Assembly (NCBI RefSeq): GCF_014212495.1
Contig: NZ_JACKZC010000006.1
Span: forward strand, 1 to 64,000
Source of the DNA: Pontibacter sp. Tf4
GTDB taxonomy: Bacteria; Bacteroidota; Bacteroidia; Cytophagales; Hymenobacteraceae
DNA length: 64,000 nt
Direction: 5' to 3'
Both the position numbers and the translations under genes were made by a program. The notes beneath the pieces are model-generated. The model did not search any database. It saw nothing but the letters and a program-made list of their open reading frames with translations, and had not been told where the DNA came from. Of the stretch, positions 15,209 through 25,952 are shown piece after piece; the stretch's first letter is position 1, and every line of letters starts with the position of its first letter.

Positions 15209-17743
15209 TCAGGATATAGTTATTGCTGGTGCATTAGTACTTCTTTTTACCCACTTCACGGCTTCATACCAAATGACAGATACAAAACCAACAGCAACAG
15301 CAAGCAATAACTGAGGCAGAGATAAAGAAGCAAATCCAAAGAAATGGGCAAACGGACCCGCATAAAGTAATAACCCTGATAAAACGATGGTTACCCCAAT
15401 GATCAGGAATACCAGGTTGTTCTTATATTTTAAAGTGGTGATCGCCGAATAGTAAAAAGAACGGTTTACCAGTGTCAGGAATATGTTAGCAGAAATAAGA
15501 ACGGTAAAGACCATAGTTCGCGTAAAGTTAATGTCGTGCCCCTGCATTACGGCGTACTGATAGATAATCAACGCTCCTGCCGTAATCATAATTCCTTGAA
15601 CAATGCTTGTTGTCAGCTCCCGCCAGTTAAAAAAAGTCTGAGAAAATTTACGTGGCTTTTGCACCATGATGTTTTTCTCAATCGGTTCATTCTCATAAAT
15701 GATGGAACAGGTAGGTCCCATGATCAGCTCGAAATAAATTATATGCGCCGGTGAGAATATGTTAGGGTACTTCCATCCTAAAACCAGCGGAATAAAAACA
15801 GTTAGGATGATCGGGATATGGATGGAGATGATATACTGGATAGCCTTTTTGAGATTAGAGTAAATTTTTCTGCCCATCGTTATGGCGTCTACCATCTTGC
15901 CCAGATCGTCTTCCAGCAAAATGAGGGCGGCGGCCTGTTTGGCAATCTCAGATCCTTTCCGGCCCATGGCTATACCAATATGAGCTGCTTTAAGAGCTGG
16001 GCCATCATTTACGCCATCGCCTGTCATGGCTACTACCTGCTCTTTTGCCTTCAGGGCATTAATGATGCGCAGCTTGGCCTCCGGAAACATGCGGGTAAAT
16101 ACCTGTGTTTCCATTACCCGCTCTGCCAATACAGCCTCCGGTAACGTGACCAGCTCCTCCCCGGGCATGCTTTTCTCGTAGCCCCGAAAACCGACCTGAC
16201 GGGCAATGGCCGCCGTTGTGGTTGCGTTATCGCCGGTAACAATTTTCACATCGATTCCGGCAGCATAAAAGGCTTCGAAAACCTGCTGTATTCCTGTTTT
16301 TGGAGGATCATAAAACGCTACAAGCCCTTTAAATACGAAAGGTAATTCCTGTTGCGTACCCGGAAACTGATCTCCCGTCCAGATTGCTTCTGCAACACCT
16401 AACACCCGGTAACCTTCTCCGGCTAATTCACGCATCACGCTATCTACTTCAGCTTTTTCACTCTCCGAAAGTCCGTCCAGCTTACTGTATGCTTCGGGGG
16501 CACCTTTAGAAGCCACAATACGCATGCCCTGGTCATTTTCGAATACATGGGTCATCATCGGGGGCTTTCCTCCCAGCGGGTATTCATGCACCATTCTGTA
16601 GAGGGGTCTTTCATCCAGCGTAGCAAGCCTTTGGTAAGCCTCATGAAGGGACACTTCCATAGGGTCGAACGGGATGGGTTCGCTTGCCCACATGGCTACC
16701 CGAATGAGCTCCTTCTCGTTTTCATCCAGGTTATCCTCTAAGCGGGAAAGCCGGTGCGAAGCAAGGGCATAAACCTTGTCCAACTGCATCCGGTTCTCGG
16801 TAATGGTACCGGTTTTATCTGTACAGATAACCGTTGCACTGCCCAGGGTTTCCACTGTTTTCATCTGCTTTACCACAATGCCAAGCCGCATCAGGCGCCA
16901 GGCACCAAGGGCCATAAAGGTGGTGAAGGCTACCGGAATTTCTTCAGGAAGAATACTCATCGCCAGCGTCAGGGATTTGAGCAGACTATCGAGCAAACTA
17001 TAACTATGGAAATAGTTTATCGCCCATACAATCATAAGGACTACGGCCCCCAACAGCACCATTTTCCGGACAAAGTTATTGATCTGCAATTCCAGCGGCG
17101 TTACTTCCTCCGCTATGCTCTCTATACTTTTCCCGATCTTACCCAGCCTCGTATCGTTGCCAATGGCAGTGACTGTAACTATAGCCAGGCCGCTGGCCAC
17201 GGTTGTACCCTGATATACAAATGGGTCTGGTAGTTTCTGGTCTTTAAAAACGGCAAGAGACTCCCCCGTGAGAATGGATTCGTTTACCGAAAAATCATTT
17301 GCCTTAATAATTTGTCCATCTGCCGCTATCAGCCCTCCTTCCTCTACCATCAGGCTGTCACCCAATACAACTTCTTCCCTTTTAATTTCCTCCACGTTAC
17401 CGTTGCGTATTACCTTACAGGTTGGCTGTGTGAAGCTACGCAGCTTTTCCAACGCGCTCCGGCTCCTGGAATCCTGGTAGAGCGAAATACCGGCCACCAT
17501 CAGGATGGCTACAGCCAGGAAAATACTGTTGCCTGTATCGCCACTTATCCAATAGATGAGCGAGGCCACCAGCAACAACATTACCATTGGCTCCTCAGCT
17601 ATTCGCTTAATGATCGCCAGCAATTTGTTCTCCCTGCGCTCAGTCAGCTGGTTCATTCCATACGTTCTCCTGGCTTCAAGCACCTGCTCTGTGCTTAGGC
17701 CTTGGGTAACCATTGGTTGTTCCGGCGTATTTATTTCAGGCAT
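15209..17743 (-). CDS. Cation-translocating P-type ATPase (P2, calcium-type)
   Basis: An 844-residue membrane pump that uses ATP to move a cation, probably Ca2+, across the inner membrane. Seen in order: an N-terminal cation-ATPase domain (about 15-75), the actuator motif T-G-E-S near 160, the M4 motif P-E-E-I-P, the phosphorylation site D-K-T-G-T near 309, the hinge G-D-G-V-N-D near 573, and six C-terminal membrane segments. Length is usual for P2 pumps. The substrate cannot be fixed from the motifs alone; Mn2+ or other P2 cations are possible. It stands alone on the minus strand. A perfect AACTATAGTT lies 35 bp upstream of the ATG (17778-17787). A half-site inside the gene (about 17177) is the leftmost strong one in the window, so this gene straddles the change in background. 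Confidence 0.93.
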   Translation of the reverse strand: MPEINTPEQPMVTQGLSTEQVLEARRTYGMNQLTERRENKLLAIIKRIAEEPMVMLLLVASLIYWISGDTGNSIFLAVAILMVAGISLYQDSRSRSALEKLRSFTQPTCKVIRNGNVEEIKREEVVLGDSLMVEEGGLIAADGQIIKANDFSVNESILTGESLAVFKDQKLPDPFVYQGTTVASGLAIVTVTAIGNDTRLGKIGKSIESIAEEVTPLELQINNFVRKMVLLGAVVLMIVWAINYFHSYSLLDSLLKSLTLAMSILPEEIPVAFTTFMALGAWRLMRLGIVVKQMKTVETLGSATVICTDKTGTITENRMQLDKVYALASHRLSRLEDNLDENEKELIRVAMWASEPIPFDPMEVSLHEAYQRLATLDERPLYRMVHEYPLGGKPPMMTHVFENDQGMRIVASKGAPEAYSKLDGLSESEKAEVDSVMRELAGEGYRVLGVAEAIWTGDQFPGTQQELPFVFKGLVAFYDPPKTGIQQVFEAFYAAGIDVKIVTGDNATTTAAIARQVGFRGYEKSMPGEELVTLPEAVLAERVMETQVFTRMFPEAKLRIINALKAKEQVVAMTGDGVNDGPALKAAHIGIAMGRKGSEIAKQAAALILLEDDLGKMVDAITMGRKIYSNLKKAIQYIISIHIPIILTVFIPLVLGWKYPNIFSPAHIIYFELIMGPTCSIIYENEPIEKNIMVQKPRKFSQTFFNWRELTTSIVQGIMITAGALIIYQYAVMQGHDINFTRTMVFTVLISANIFLTLVNRSFYYSAITTLKYKNNLVFLIIGVTIVLSGLLLYAGPFAHFFGFASLSLPQLLLAVAVGFVSVIWYEAVKWVKRSTNAPAITIS

Positions 17744-18123
17744 ACGTGCGGGGATAATATTTTCTTATAAAAGCTGAAACTATAGTTCCTTTAGCAGCGG
17801 CGAACAAATAGTTTACGGGATAACATTTTATCCAATAACACGCCCGGCAAAATACTATAGAATTACTCTATTAAAGTATGCATTATTGACTGAACTAAAA
17901 AGGGAAATATCATTCCTGTGCTGTAGTAATGCAGCACGTTTTTGTATATGTAAAGAAGTCAGACACTGGAATACCTGCAGGAAGCTTACCAGGCAAACAC
18001 AAACAACGCTGCTAACTATAGCAGCAGATTCAAAGACCTCAATTACTACTAATGCTAAAGGTTGATGCAGAACAAATTGTACAGTTACTTCCTGCGAAAA
18101 GAAAGCTACTACCACTCAAAAAG
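17744..18123. other. Intergenic stretch upstream of the ATPase
   Basis: No gene supported; a short open frame at 17855-18115 has no recognisable features. The region contains the first perfect AACTATAGTT (17778-17787) and several ACTATAG half-sites, and must hold the ATPase promoter, although I found no clear TAnnTTTG on the minus strand. Confidence 0.5.
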
Positions 18124-18153
18124 AATCCCGGCCTGTTCCCACAGACCGGGATT
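18124..18153 (-). terminator. Terminator of the adhesin/PorP/OmpA operon
   Basis: AATCCCGGCCTGT (18124-18136) and ACAGACCGGGATT (18141-18153) form a 13-bp stem with one G-U pair and a 4-nt loop. On the minus strand it is followed by CTTTTTGAG. It lies about 50 bp past the stop of the OmpA-family gene. Confidence 0.85.
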
Positions 18154-18201
18154 TTAGAACATTTGTCAACTTGGTTCAGGATAGATCTAAACTATAGCCT
18201 G

Positions 18202-19392
18202 CTATTGCATGAGGTATAGTTCTGTTTTGCGATTGTCCCTGCCTTTCTCGTCGCGTACTTCATTCTCAAGGGTTATAACAAACTTCTTGCTGCTGAAATA
18301 CTTCTCGATGTGATTTTTAACCTGCAAAGCGCGGTTGCGGCTAACATAATCTTTTGCTTCAGCGGTTCCATATCCATCCGAAAAGCCTTTTATAACAAGT
18401 TCGGTCCCTTCTGGCTGCTTGTTCAGGAATCTTGACAAAGCCGATACTTCTTCCAGGTTCAGATAAACACTATTGAAGGCATAGAATAACTTCAGCGCAG
18501 GTAAGGCAGCTTTTACTTTAACTACAGTTGCAGGAGTTATAACTTCTTCTACAACTATACTTTCTTCTTCAACTACTGCAATCACTTCTTCTTCAGGCAG
18601 TACTTTCTCCAGGATGTAGGCTGTATAAAAGGAATCCTGCTCATTAGAAGCTGAGATCCACATCTGGCTATCTGCTACTTTTTTATAGTATGCATTGTAG
18701 GCACCTGCCGCGTTCATAACAGGGTCTGCTTTCACTGGCGTACCTGCCTCACCTGTTGCCAGGTTTAGCGGCGAGCTATAGTTATAGGCACTAGCTGCTT
18801 CCTTGCGCGAGAAGTATAAGGTATCGTTGGCGACATACGGGGCAAACTCTTGCTGGCGGGTATTTACGGCTTTACCAAGGTTTTTAGGTTTGGTCCAGCG
18901 GTTGTTCTCCCACTTGCTAAGGTAGAGGTCTTCATACCCTTGTGACCTGCCAAGTTCTGCCGATACCAGGAGCGTCATTTTATCTTCAGACAGGAATATA
19001 CCCAGGTTGTAGGCATGATTGCGCATCTTTGGCAAAGCACGCTCTCCGGTCTTTTCAAAGCTTCCGTCTTTTAAACTATAGAAGGAGATAACTTCCCGGC
19101 TGCGGCCATCCTTGTGGTAAACGTATAGTTCGCCGGTAAATTTGTTGCCACCCACCACTGCGTTTATTAAACCTGTGTTTAGTACCAGTTCCTTTTTAGA
19201 AGTCTCGCTTTTACCACGTTGCTCCGAATAAATGTATTGTCCCTGATCTTCTTTTAGGGTATAAACCAGCAAATCATTTTCCAGCAAAATAAAGTCTGCC
19301 AGCTCTGATTTGGTTTGCTTTAACGATACTTGTGCCTGAGCTATAGTTCCGGCAGCCAGCATAAAGGCGATCGTGTATAGTATTTTCTTCAT
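18202..19392 (-). CDS. OmpA-family outer-membrane/peptidoglycan-associated protein
   Basis: A 396-residue exported protein from the ATG at 19392, which gives a proper signal peptide (M-K-K-I-L-Y-T-I-A-F ... A-Q-A-Q). The ATG 18 bp upstream would overlap the PorP stop codon and add six polar residues, so I prefer 19392. The middle (about 90-270) has repeated beta-strand stretches like the PD40-type propellers common in these proteins. The last 100 residues are an OmpA-like peptidoglycan-binding domain (L-F-Y-A-F-N-S-V-Y-L, then V-I-K-G-F-S-D-G-Y-G, then N-R-A-L-Q-V-K-N-H-I). It is the third gene of an operon after a large adhesin and a PorP/SprF protein, an arrangement typical of type IX-linked surface adhesin clusters. 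A terminator follows at 18124-18153. Confidence 0.88.
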   Translation of the reverse strand: MKKILYTIAFMLAAGTIAQAQVSLKQTKSELADFILLENDLLVYTLKEDQGQYIYSEQRGKSETSKKELVLNTGLINAVVGGNKFTGELYVYHKDGRSREVISFYSLKDGSFEKTGERALPKMRNHAYNLGIFLSEDKMTLLVSAELGRSQGYEDLYLSKWENNRWTKPKNLGKAVNTRQQEFAPYVANDTLYFSRKEAASAYNYSSPLNLATGEAGTPVKADPVMNAAGAYNAYYKKVADSQMWISASNEQDSFYTAYILEKVLPEEEVIAVVEEESIVVEEVITPATVVKVKAALPALKLFYAFNSVYLNLEEVSALSRFLNKQPEGTELVIKGFSDGYGTAEAKDYVSRNRALQVKNHIEKYFSSKKFVITLENEVRDEKGRDNRKTELYLMQ

Positions 19393-19403
19393 CTTACTAC
19401 TGG

Positions 19404-20399
19404 TTACCACATGGTTACTTTTTTGCTGTACTTCGGATACTTCACCGGAATCAGGTTATAAGTAAACATGATCTCGTTGGTAGCCTTGTTAATGTAGCGG
19501 GCATCGGCAGTTGGTGTTTCGTACACATACCCGATCTTCAGCTGGCTCAGGCGCAGGCCTGCATTTACTGAGAATGCCTGGTCTTTACGGTAGCCTACTC
19601 CAAGCCATAGCATGTTCTGGTAAACCCCTTTCACCTGGCCTTCCAGGGTTTCCTCCAGTTTGCTGTCGTAGCGGTAGATAGAGTTAACCACTACACCAAA
19701 CTGATCGGTAACCGGTGCTCTGAAACCTGCCTGCACAATGTGGTGCTGCGGTACGTTGTTCTGTAGGTAGTCATCACCCGAGGTCATGATCTTGCCTTTG
19801 GTGATATCCTGCATCGCGTAGCCCAGGTAATAGTTCTCAGCTGTCAGCATCAGGCCCATGTTCAGATCCACGCGGTTTACGTTACCTTTCTGGCCTGCCA
19901 ATCCTTCAAATTCCGGATCGCCTTCCTGGTCTATGGTTAACTTGCTGCCATCCAGCTGCTGTGCACTGAGGGTAATTGCCGAGCCCCAACGCAGGCTTAG
20001 ATTCTCCGACAAACGCACCCGCGTGCTATAGCTTAAATGCACCTGGTTTTCGGTAAAAGGTCCGAAGCGGTCGTTGAGCACAGCCAGGCCAAACGCGTGT
20101 TTGGCGCCCAGCTGCCTGTTATAGTTGTCCTCTTCACGCGACTTCAACTGGTCATCTTTCTTCCAGGATCCAAGGTCTGCCAGGTCCAGTTCTGCTGAAG
20201 CAAAAATGGTTCGCGGTGCACCTTCAAAGCCCGTCCACTGGTTGCGGTAATAGGTCTTGAGCATGGAGCCTTCGTAGCCGGTCAGGGCCGGGTTAAAGTA
20301 CTGCTGAAAGAGCGAGAAGTTGGCCACATGTTTTCTGTTCTGGGCACTTGCGCCCAGAACAGAAGCCACCAGGGCTATGGTTAATATTATCTTTTTCAT
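19404..20399 (-). CDS. PorP/SprF family type IX secretion membrane protein
   Basis: A 331-residue protein with a signal peptide (ending A-S-A-Q) followed by the PorP/SprF hallmark Q-Q-Y-F-N-P-A-L-T-G-Y-E-G and Y-R-N-Q-W-T-G-F-E-G-A-P. The rest alternates short strands as in an outer-membrane beta barrel (V-H-L-S-Y-S-T-R-V-R, L-G-V-G-Y-R-K-D). In Flavobacterium, SprF is needed to secrete and attach the giant adhesin SprB; PorP is a related component. Here it lies 6 bp after a type B-tailed adhesin gene, so the likely job is export or attachment of that adhesin. Family assignment is secure; the partner is inferred from the operon. Confidence 0.9.
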   Translation of the reverse strand: MKKIILTIALVASVLGASAQNRKHVANFSLFQQYFNPALTGYEGSMLKTYYRNQWTGFEGAPRTIFASAELDLADLGSWKKDDQLKSREEDNYNRQLGAKHAFGLAVLNDRFGPFTENQVHLSYSTRVRLSENLSLRWGSAITLSAQQLDGSKLTIDQEGDPEFEGLAGQKGNVNRVDLNMGLMLTAENYYLGYAMQDITKGKIMTSGDDYLQNNVPQHHIVQAGFRAPVTDQFGVVVNSIYRYDSKLEETLEGQVKGVYQNMLWLGVGYRKDQAFSVNAGLRLSQLKIGYVYETPTADARYINKATNEIMFTYNLIPVKYPKYSKKVTMW

Positions 20400-20405
20400 T
20401 ATTGA

Positions 20406-23400
20406 TTACTTCTTAAGAATGGTCACGACACCTTTTTTCACCAGGTTGATATCTTTCACCTGCACGATGTAGAAGAAGGCGCCCTGCAGGATCTGTCCGT
20501 TCAGGCCGCGTCCGTCCCATCCTTTTTCCGGATCTGTTGTATGGAACAGCCTAACCCCAGCTCTGTCGAATACCTCGATCTCCACACTGTTGTAGAAGCG
20601 AAGCTCCGGTATGGTCCAGGTGTCGTTCATGCCATCACCATTTGGCGAGAATGCATTCACGATCTTCAGTTTATCAACTGGTTTGGTATAAGGCTCTTTG
20701 TTAAGGGTAAATACCTTTTCGATCGTGTTCTGGTAAGGGTCGGTACTGCGAACTCTGATGCTGAAAGTAGTTTTACCAGATAAACCGTTGTTGCTCTTCA
20801 GGTATACCTTATCACCTCTGATCTCGAACAGGCTGTTACCTGCATCCCCTTCACCAGCTACCAGCGTGTACACAAATTCAGTGTCGTCGGCATCAGTCGT
20901 AGTTAGCGTTCCAATCACATCATCTGTCTTGGCTTCGGGGACAAAAGTAGTCGCACTGAAAGCAAGGTTGGTAGGTGCTTTGTTCGGTTCTACTACTACC
21001 GATATGGTAGCTACTTTGCTGTTACGGTTGGTCGTGTTCGGTGCAGGAATTAACTCACCGACAAGTACGTAGGTGCCGGCTACCAGGCCGTTGTAAGTAC
21101 CCTGTGCCCAGGTTACGCCAATCGCTTCTTTCTGACCGTTGGTGTAGGTTACCTCTACTGTTGCCGGAAGTGGCACATTGGCATAAGTAGTTCTGATCGG
21201 AACATTTATAGTTGCCAAAGTCGCTACAGATACAATGTTCTGACGAACGGTTACAGTTTGTGTTGCTGTCGTTTTATTGCCAGATGCATCGGTTGCCGTC
21301 CAGGTAACGATGGTTACACCTGCCGGATATTCTGATGGCGCATCGTTGGTTACAACTATAGCTGCAGCATCGCAGTTATCAGCAGTTACCGGAGTTCCAA
21401 GGTCTACATTAGAAGCAGTTGTTTTACCAGCATCCACATCCAGCACCAGGTCTGCCGGGGCAGTTATAGTTGGTGCGATGTTATCAACTATAGTTACGAT
21501 AGCTGTAGCCCTTGATTTGTTACCTGCTTTATCGGTTATAGTTAACTTAACTGTGTTTTCACCAACATTGCTGCAGCCGAACGTATCCTTGTCAAGTTCC
21601 AGCGTTTCTACACCACAGTTATCGGTAGAGTTATCGTTTACCTGTGTTGCCTTGATAGTTACCGTACCGTTCTTATCAAGCTCAGCGGTGATATTTTTGG
21701 CAAATGCAGCAGGTGCTATTTCATCAACTATAGTTACAGTTGCTTCTTTAGAGGCTACATTGCCGTTCACATCTTTTACTGTTAACGTCACAGTTTTAAC
21801 ACCAGCATCCTCGCATGTAAACGCTGCTACATCCAGCTCCATACCGGCAATTCCGCAGTTGTCTGCCGAACCATTGTCGACCATAGCAGGAGTTATAGTT
21901 GCGTTACCTGTTGCATCCAGTTTTACAGTGATGTTCTGAGTTATAACTGTCGGAGCCAGGTCATCAACTATAGTTACCGTTGCTTTTTCAGAAGTTTCGT
22001 TGTCATGGGCATCCGTTACAGTAAGTATCACCGTGTTGTCGCCGATATTTGAACAATCGAATGCAGCTTTATCTATAGTTAAGGTTACAGTTCCGCACAC
22101 ATCCGAAGAACCGTTGTCTACGTCAGCCGCAACTATAGTTGCTTTACCGTTTGCATCCAGTTTTACGGTGATGTTTTTGGTAAGCGCAATCGGAGCAATC
22201 TTGTCTTCTACAGTAACTATAGCTGTTTCGGTGGATTCGTTTCCGTTGTTATCAGTTACAGTCAGGGTTACTGTGTTGGCTCCGATGTCAGAGCAATCAA
22301 AAGCAGTTTTGCTCAGGCTCATGGATTTGATACCGCAAGCATCTGAACTTCCATTGTTAATGTCTTCAGCCGTTATAGTTGCATTACCAGCTGCATCCAG
22401 CTGAACGGTGATGTTCCGGGTGATAACAACCGGAGCAACCTTATCTTCCACGGTAACAATAGCCGTAGTGGTGTGCGTGTTGTTGTTAACATCTGTTACC
22501 GTTAATACAACTTCGTTCTCTCCTACTGTACTGCAATCAAACGTCGTCTTATCCAGCATTATCGTTTTAATGCTGCAATTGTCAGAAGATCCGTTGTTAA
22601 CCTGCGAGGCAGTTATAGTTGCGTTACCCGTTGCATCCAGCTGAACCGTGATGTTCTTCGCACGCGCTACCGGAGCAATATTATCAACTACTATTATAGT
22701 TGCCTCAGCAGTTGCTTTGTTGCCATTCTTATCGGTAACGGTTAAGATTACCGGATTGGCACCCAGGTTAGCGCAACCAAAGGTAGTTTTAGATAAATCT
22801 AAGGTTACATCACCACATGCATCAGAGCTTCCATTATCTACTGCCGCTGCGGTTATAGTTGCAACACCGTTGATATCAAGCTCTATGGTTACATTCTGCG
22901 CTTTAGCGATCGGGATAACCTTATCCTCTACAGTAACTATAGCCGTAGCTGTTGCTGCATTGCCGTTGTTGTCGGTTACCGTTAATATTACGGAGTTATC
23001 ACCAATATTACTGCAATCAAAAGCAGTTTTGCTTAGGCTCAAAGATTTAATGCCGCAAGCATCTGAACTACCGTTATTAATCTCATCCGCAGTTATAGTT
23101 GCATTACCAGTTGCGTCTAACTGAACAGTGATATTCTTAGCAAGCGCAACCGGAAGTGTTTCGTCTACTATAGTAACTATAGCTGTTGCAGCATGACTGT
23201 TTCCGCTCTTGTCTGTAGCAGTTAAGGTTACTGTGTTCTCGCCCACATTGCTGCAGTCGAAAGCAGTTTTAGACAGCACTAACGTTTCGATACCACAGTT
23301 GTCAGTTGAGCCGTTGTTTACCTGTGCTGCGGTTATAGTTGCTTTGCCAGTTGCATCTAATGTTACCATTATGTTTTTGGCAATAGCTTTGGGAGCAACC

Positions 23401-25952
23401 TTATCTTCTATAGTTACGGTTGCTGTAGTTGTAGCTACATTTCCTGAAGCATCTGTTACGGTTAACGTTACTGTGTTAGCTCCCAGGTTATTGCAATCAA
23501 ATGTAGTTTTAGAAAGCGCTAAGGTTACATTTCCACATACATCAGAAGAACCATTATCCACCATCTCAGGTGTTATAGTTGCTGCACCGCTGGCATCCAG
23601 CTGAACAGTAATTGCTTTTGCAGTCGTAGTTGGTAGCGTTACATCTTTAACAGTAACTATAGCAGTTTCTGAAGAAGTGTTACCGGCAGCATCTGTTACC
23701 ATTAAGGTTACGGTGTTGTTACCTATGTTGGCGCAAGTGAACGTTGACTTATCTAAACTATAGCCATTAGCCGGAATAGCGCAGTTATCGGTAGAGCCAT
23801 TGTTTACATCAGCAGCCGTTATAGTGGCATTACCTGTTGCATCCAGGTTTACTGTGATGTTCCTGGTAATGACGCTTGGTTTGGTGATGTCTTTAACGAT
23901 AACCTTCTGTTGCTGCGTAGCTTTGTTGCCGGCCGCATCAGTAAAGGTCCAGGTGATAGTGTAGGTGCCCTGTGCAGTATAAGTTAAGGCATCTGTAGTA
24001 GTACCGGTAACAGTTCCTGAAACATTGTCTGTAGCAGTTGGCGCAGTTGCAGTTACTGAACACTCGCCCGTCAGCGCTGGCAGGGTGGCTATAGTTGGTA
24101 CCGGTGCTTCGTTATCTGTAACAGTTACTATTTGTGTGGCTGTAGCAGAATGGCCAACCTTATCTGTCACGGTCCAGGTTACAGCAGTGTTACCTACCGG
24201 GAACGTAGCCGGTGCATCGTTAGTAGTGGTACCAAGTGCGCAATTATCAGCTGTTACTGGTGTGCCCAACACTACACCTGATGCGGTGTTCTTGCCTGCA
24301 TCGGTGTTTATAGTAACCGTTGGCGGTGCTGTTATTGCTGGATTGGTTTTATCTGCTATAATTATTACGTTTTGGGTAGCTGTAGTAATGTTCCCATTTC
24401 CGTCATCAAACTTCCAGTTAATTACATGTGTGCCCAGTGTTGTATAAGTTAAAGGGTCCGTGGTTGTACCTATAATGGTACCATTGCAAGCATCAACAGC
24501 AGATGGAGCTCTTGCTATGGTAGCACTACATTCGGCTAATACATCAGGCATCATTTCGTAATGGATCGTCATGGTACCTCCATTGAAGTATCCGACCCAG
24601 CCTGGCCATGTATCAAAATCCATTCTCAGGAAGTTATTGCCGCCATATACATAACCTGGCACAGCTCCTTTGTATTCGATCTTGAAATTCTGGCTGGTAC
24701 CAAAGAACTGGTTAGACCCAATATGAGTATTAGAAACGATCATTCTTGCCCAGGCGCCTGTACCACCCCAGTTCTGATCTCTGCCGGAATATTCCAGGGT
24801 TATACCTGTAACTACAGCACCTACCGGAAGCGGATCGGCGAAGGAATGGCTAAACATGTTCCAGTCTCTGGATTGACCAGCTGGTATAGAAATAACTTTT
24901 GTACCTGTTTTAGTTACAACAGGCGCTACCGTATCATTAACTTTGATTTCTTTGGTAGCAGAAGTTACAGCTCCAACTGCATCTGTTACGGTTACAGTAT
25001 AGGAGCCTGCGGTTAAACCAGTAGCAGTAGTACCATTCCCGCCAGTTGGTGACCAACTATAGGTATAAGGCGCAGTACCACCTAATACTGTCGCAGTAAG
25101 TTCGCCTGTGGCGTCGCCAGCACATGAGATAGATTGGGTTTCGGTAAGAGTTACACCATAAAGCACTTTAATTTCTACTTTACCGTGCCCCAAGTTTACA
25201 CCTGCTGTGGTTGAACCATTAAGGACCCCATTTATATAACTGGAGCCACCGCCACCAGAAACGTTACTACCTAAAGCAGGATCTACTGCTCCACCGCCAT
25301 ACCAGCCGCCGCCACCGCCGCCGCCGCAATATCCACCTAAGCTACTTGTACTTTGTCCTAATCCAAAACCACCGCCAGTACCAGGTGTCCCAGCTGCTGT
25401 TTGTGTACCTCCTGTTGGTTGATACGTTGGATTATACCCGCCTGAAGCGGTACCTCCTACTAATCCCCCTCCACTACCTGCCAGGCCGTTGCCCAATTGG
25501 CCACCGCCACCGCCAGCTACTATTTTTCTATCATTCAACGTAAAAGGTGAAATACGAACATCTGTAGCTCCACCTCCTCCATTAAAGCATAATCCTCTAC
25601 CGCCTCCATTGAAGCCTCCTAATTGTCCGTTAGGCATTCCGCCTACATTGATTTGTAGAACCTGCCCTGGTGTTACATATAAATTACCAGTTGCAATACC
25701 ACCTAAACCTCCCCAAGATGCGTTACTTCCACCAGAGGCTCCACTAACTTTTATCTCTATCAATGCTACACCAGCAGGAACCGTAAATTCCTGAGTAGTA
25801 CCTGTATAATTAAAAGTAAACGTCTGCTGCCCCTGTGCACTTAGCACAGAACACATGAAGGCAAGGACCAGGAACAGTCCTTTCATTTTTGCTGATCCAC
25901 GGGATTTGGGATGGCCCCACAAAGCGGACAACTGCATGTAAAATTGTTTCAT
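20406..25952 (-). CDS. Giant repetitive adhesin with T9SS type B (gliding-associated) tail
   Basis: An 1848-residue secreted protein from the ATG at 25952; an upstream ATG at 26048 would add 32 residues that do not look like a leader. The stretch [10 protein letters not shown] ... S-A-Q-G-Q supplies the signal peptide. In order: a glycine-rich domain (about 45-250), a SprB-type repeat (about 260-340), HYR-like domains, ten tandem copies of a 79-80-residue repeat with two conserved cysteines per copy, another HYR, an Ig-like and a cadherin-like module, and the gliding-motility-associated C-terminal domain ([18 protein letters not shown]). Such tails direct export by the type IX system. It heads the operon with PorP/SprF and OmpA genes. 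A role in adhesion or gliding is inferred. Confidence 0.9.
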   Translation of the reverse strand: MKQFYMQLSALWGHPKSRGSAKMKGLFLVLAFMCSVLSAQGQQTFTFNYTGTTQEFTVPAGVALIEIKVSGASGGSNASWGGLGGIATGNLYVTPGQVLQINVGGMPNGQLGGFNGGGRGLCFNGGGGATDVRISPFTLNDRKIVAGGGGGQLGNGLAGSGGGLVGGTASGGYNPTYQPTGGTQTAAGTPGTGGGFGLGQSTSSLGGYCGGGGGGGWYGGGAVDPALGSNVSGGGGSSYINGVLNGSTTAGVNLGHGKVEIKVLYGVTLTETQSISCAGDATGELTATVLGGTAPYTYSWSPTGGNGTTATGLTAGSYTVTVTDAVGAVTSATKEIKVNDTVAPVVTKTGTKVISIPAGQSRDWNMFSHSFADPLPVGAVVTGITLEYSGRDQNWGGTGAWARMIVSNTHIGSNQFFGTSQNFKIEYKGAVPGYVYGGNNFLRMDFDTWPGWVGYFNGGTMTIHYEMMPDVLAECSATIARAPSAVDACNGTIIGTTTDPLTYTTLGTHVINWKFDDGNGNITTATQNVIIIADKTNPAITAPPTVTINTDAGKNTASGVVLGTPVTADNCALGTTTNDAPATFPVGNTAVTWTVTDKVGHSATATQIVTVTDNEAPVPTIATLPALTGECSVTATAPTATDNVSGTVTGTTTDALTYTAQGTYTITWTFTDAAGNKATQQQKVIVKDITKPSVITRNITVNLDATGNATITAADVNNGSTDNCAIPANGYSLDKSTFTCANIGNNTVTLMVTDAAGNTSSETAIVTVKDVTLPTTTAKAITVQLDASGAATITPEMVDNGSSDVCGNVTLALSKTTFDCNNLGANTVTLTVTDASGNVATTTATVTIEDKVAPKAIAKNIMVTLDATGKATITAAQVNNGSTDNCGIETLVLSKTAFDCSNVGENTVTLTATDKSGNSHAATAIVTIVDETLPVALAKNITVQLDATGNATITADEINNGSSDACGIKSLSLSKTAFDCSNIGDNSVILTVTDNNGNAATATAIVTVEDKVIPIAKAQNVTIELDINGVATITAAAVDNGSSDACGDVTLDLSKTTFGCANLGANPVILTVTDKNGNKATAEATIIVVDNIAPVARAKNITVQLDATGNATITASQVNNGSSDNCSIKTIMLDKTTFDCSTVGENEVVLTVTDVNNNTHTTTAIVTVEDKVAPVVITRNITVQLDAAGNATITAEDINNGSSDACGIKSMSLSKTAFDCSDIGANTVTLTVTDNNGNESTETAIVTVEDKIAPIALTKNITVKLDANGKATIVAADVDNGSSDVCGTVTLTIDKAAFDCSNIGDNTVILTVTDAHDNETSEKATVTIVDDLAPTVITQNITVKLDATGNATITPAMVDNGSADNCGIAGMELDVAAFTCEDAGVKTVTLTVKDVNGNVASKEATVTIVDEIAPAAFAKNITAELDKNGTVTIKATQVNDNSTDNCGVETLELDKDTFGCSNVGENTVKLTITDKAGNKSRATAIVTIVDNIAPTITAPADLVLDVDAGKTTASNVDLGTPVTADNCDAAAIVVTNDAPSEYPAGVTIVTWTATDASGNKTTATQTVTVRQNIVSVATLATINVPIRTTYANVPLPATVEVTYTNGQKEAIGVTWAQGTYNGLVAGTYVLVGELIPAPNTTNRNSKVATISVVVEPNKAPTNLAFSATTFVPEAKTDDVIGTLTTTDADDTEFVYTLVAGEGDAGNSLFEIRGDKVYLKSNNGLSGKTTFSIRVRSTDPYQNTIEKVFTLNKEPYTKPVDKLKIVNAFSPNGDGMNDTWTIPELRFYNSVEIEVFDRAGVRLFHTTDPEKGWDGRGLNGQILQGAFFYIVQVKDINLVKKGVVTILKK
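21480..23880 (-). repeat. Ten tandem 240-bp repeats inside the adhesin gene
   Basis: Ten copies of a 79-80-codon unit, each with the pattern N-I-T-V-x-L-D-A-x-G-x-A-T-I-T, N-G-S-(S/T)-D-x-C, F-x-C-x-x-(I/L)-G, and V-T-(V/I)-(E/V)-D at the junction. Copies are diverged but in register. In at least three junctions the codons for T-I-V are written as the AACTATAGTT palindrome, at 21486, 21726 and 21966, exactly 240 bp apart. Confidence 0.9.

Noticed and set aside
17855-18115. An 86-codon minus-strand frame between the ATPase and OmpA genes
   Set aside because: No domain, no promoter, overlaps AACTATAG-type half-sites; probably chance.
21277-23604. Several long plus-strand open frames opposite the adhesin repeats
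   Set aside because: They recur with the 240-bp repeat and translate to Ser/Val/Thr-rich low-complexity sequence; shadows of the sense gene.
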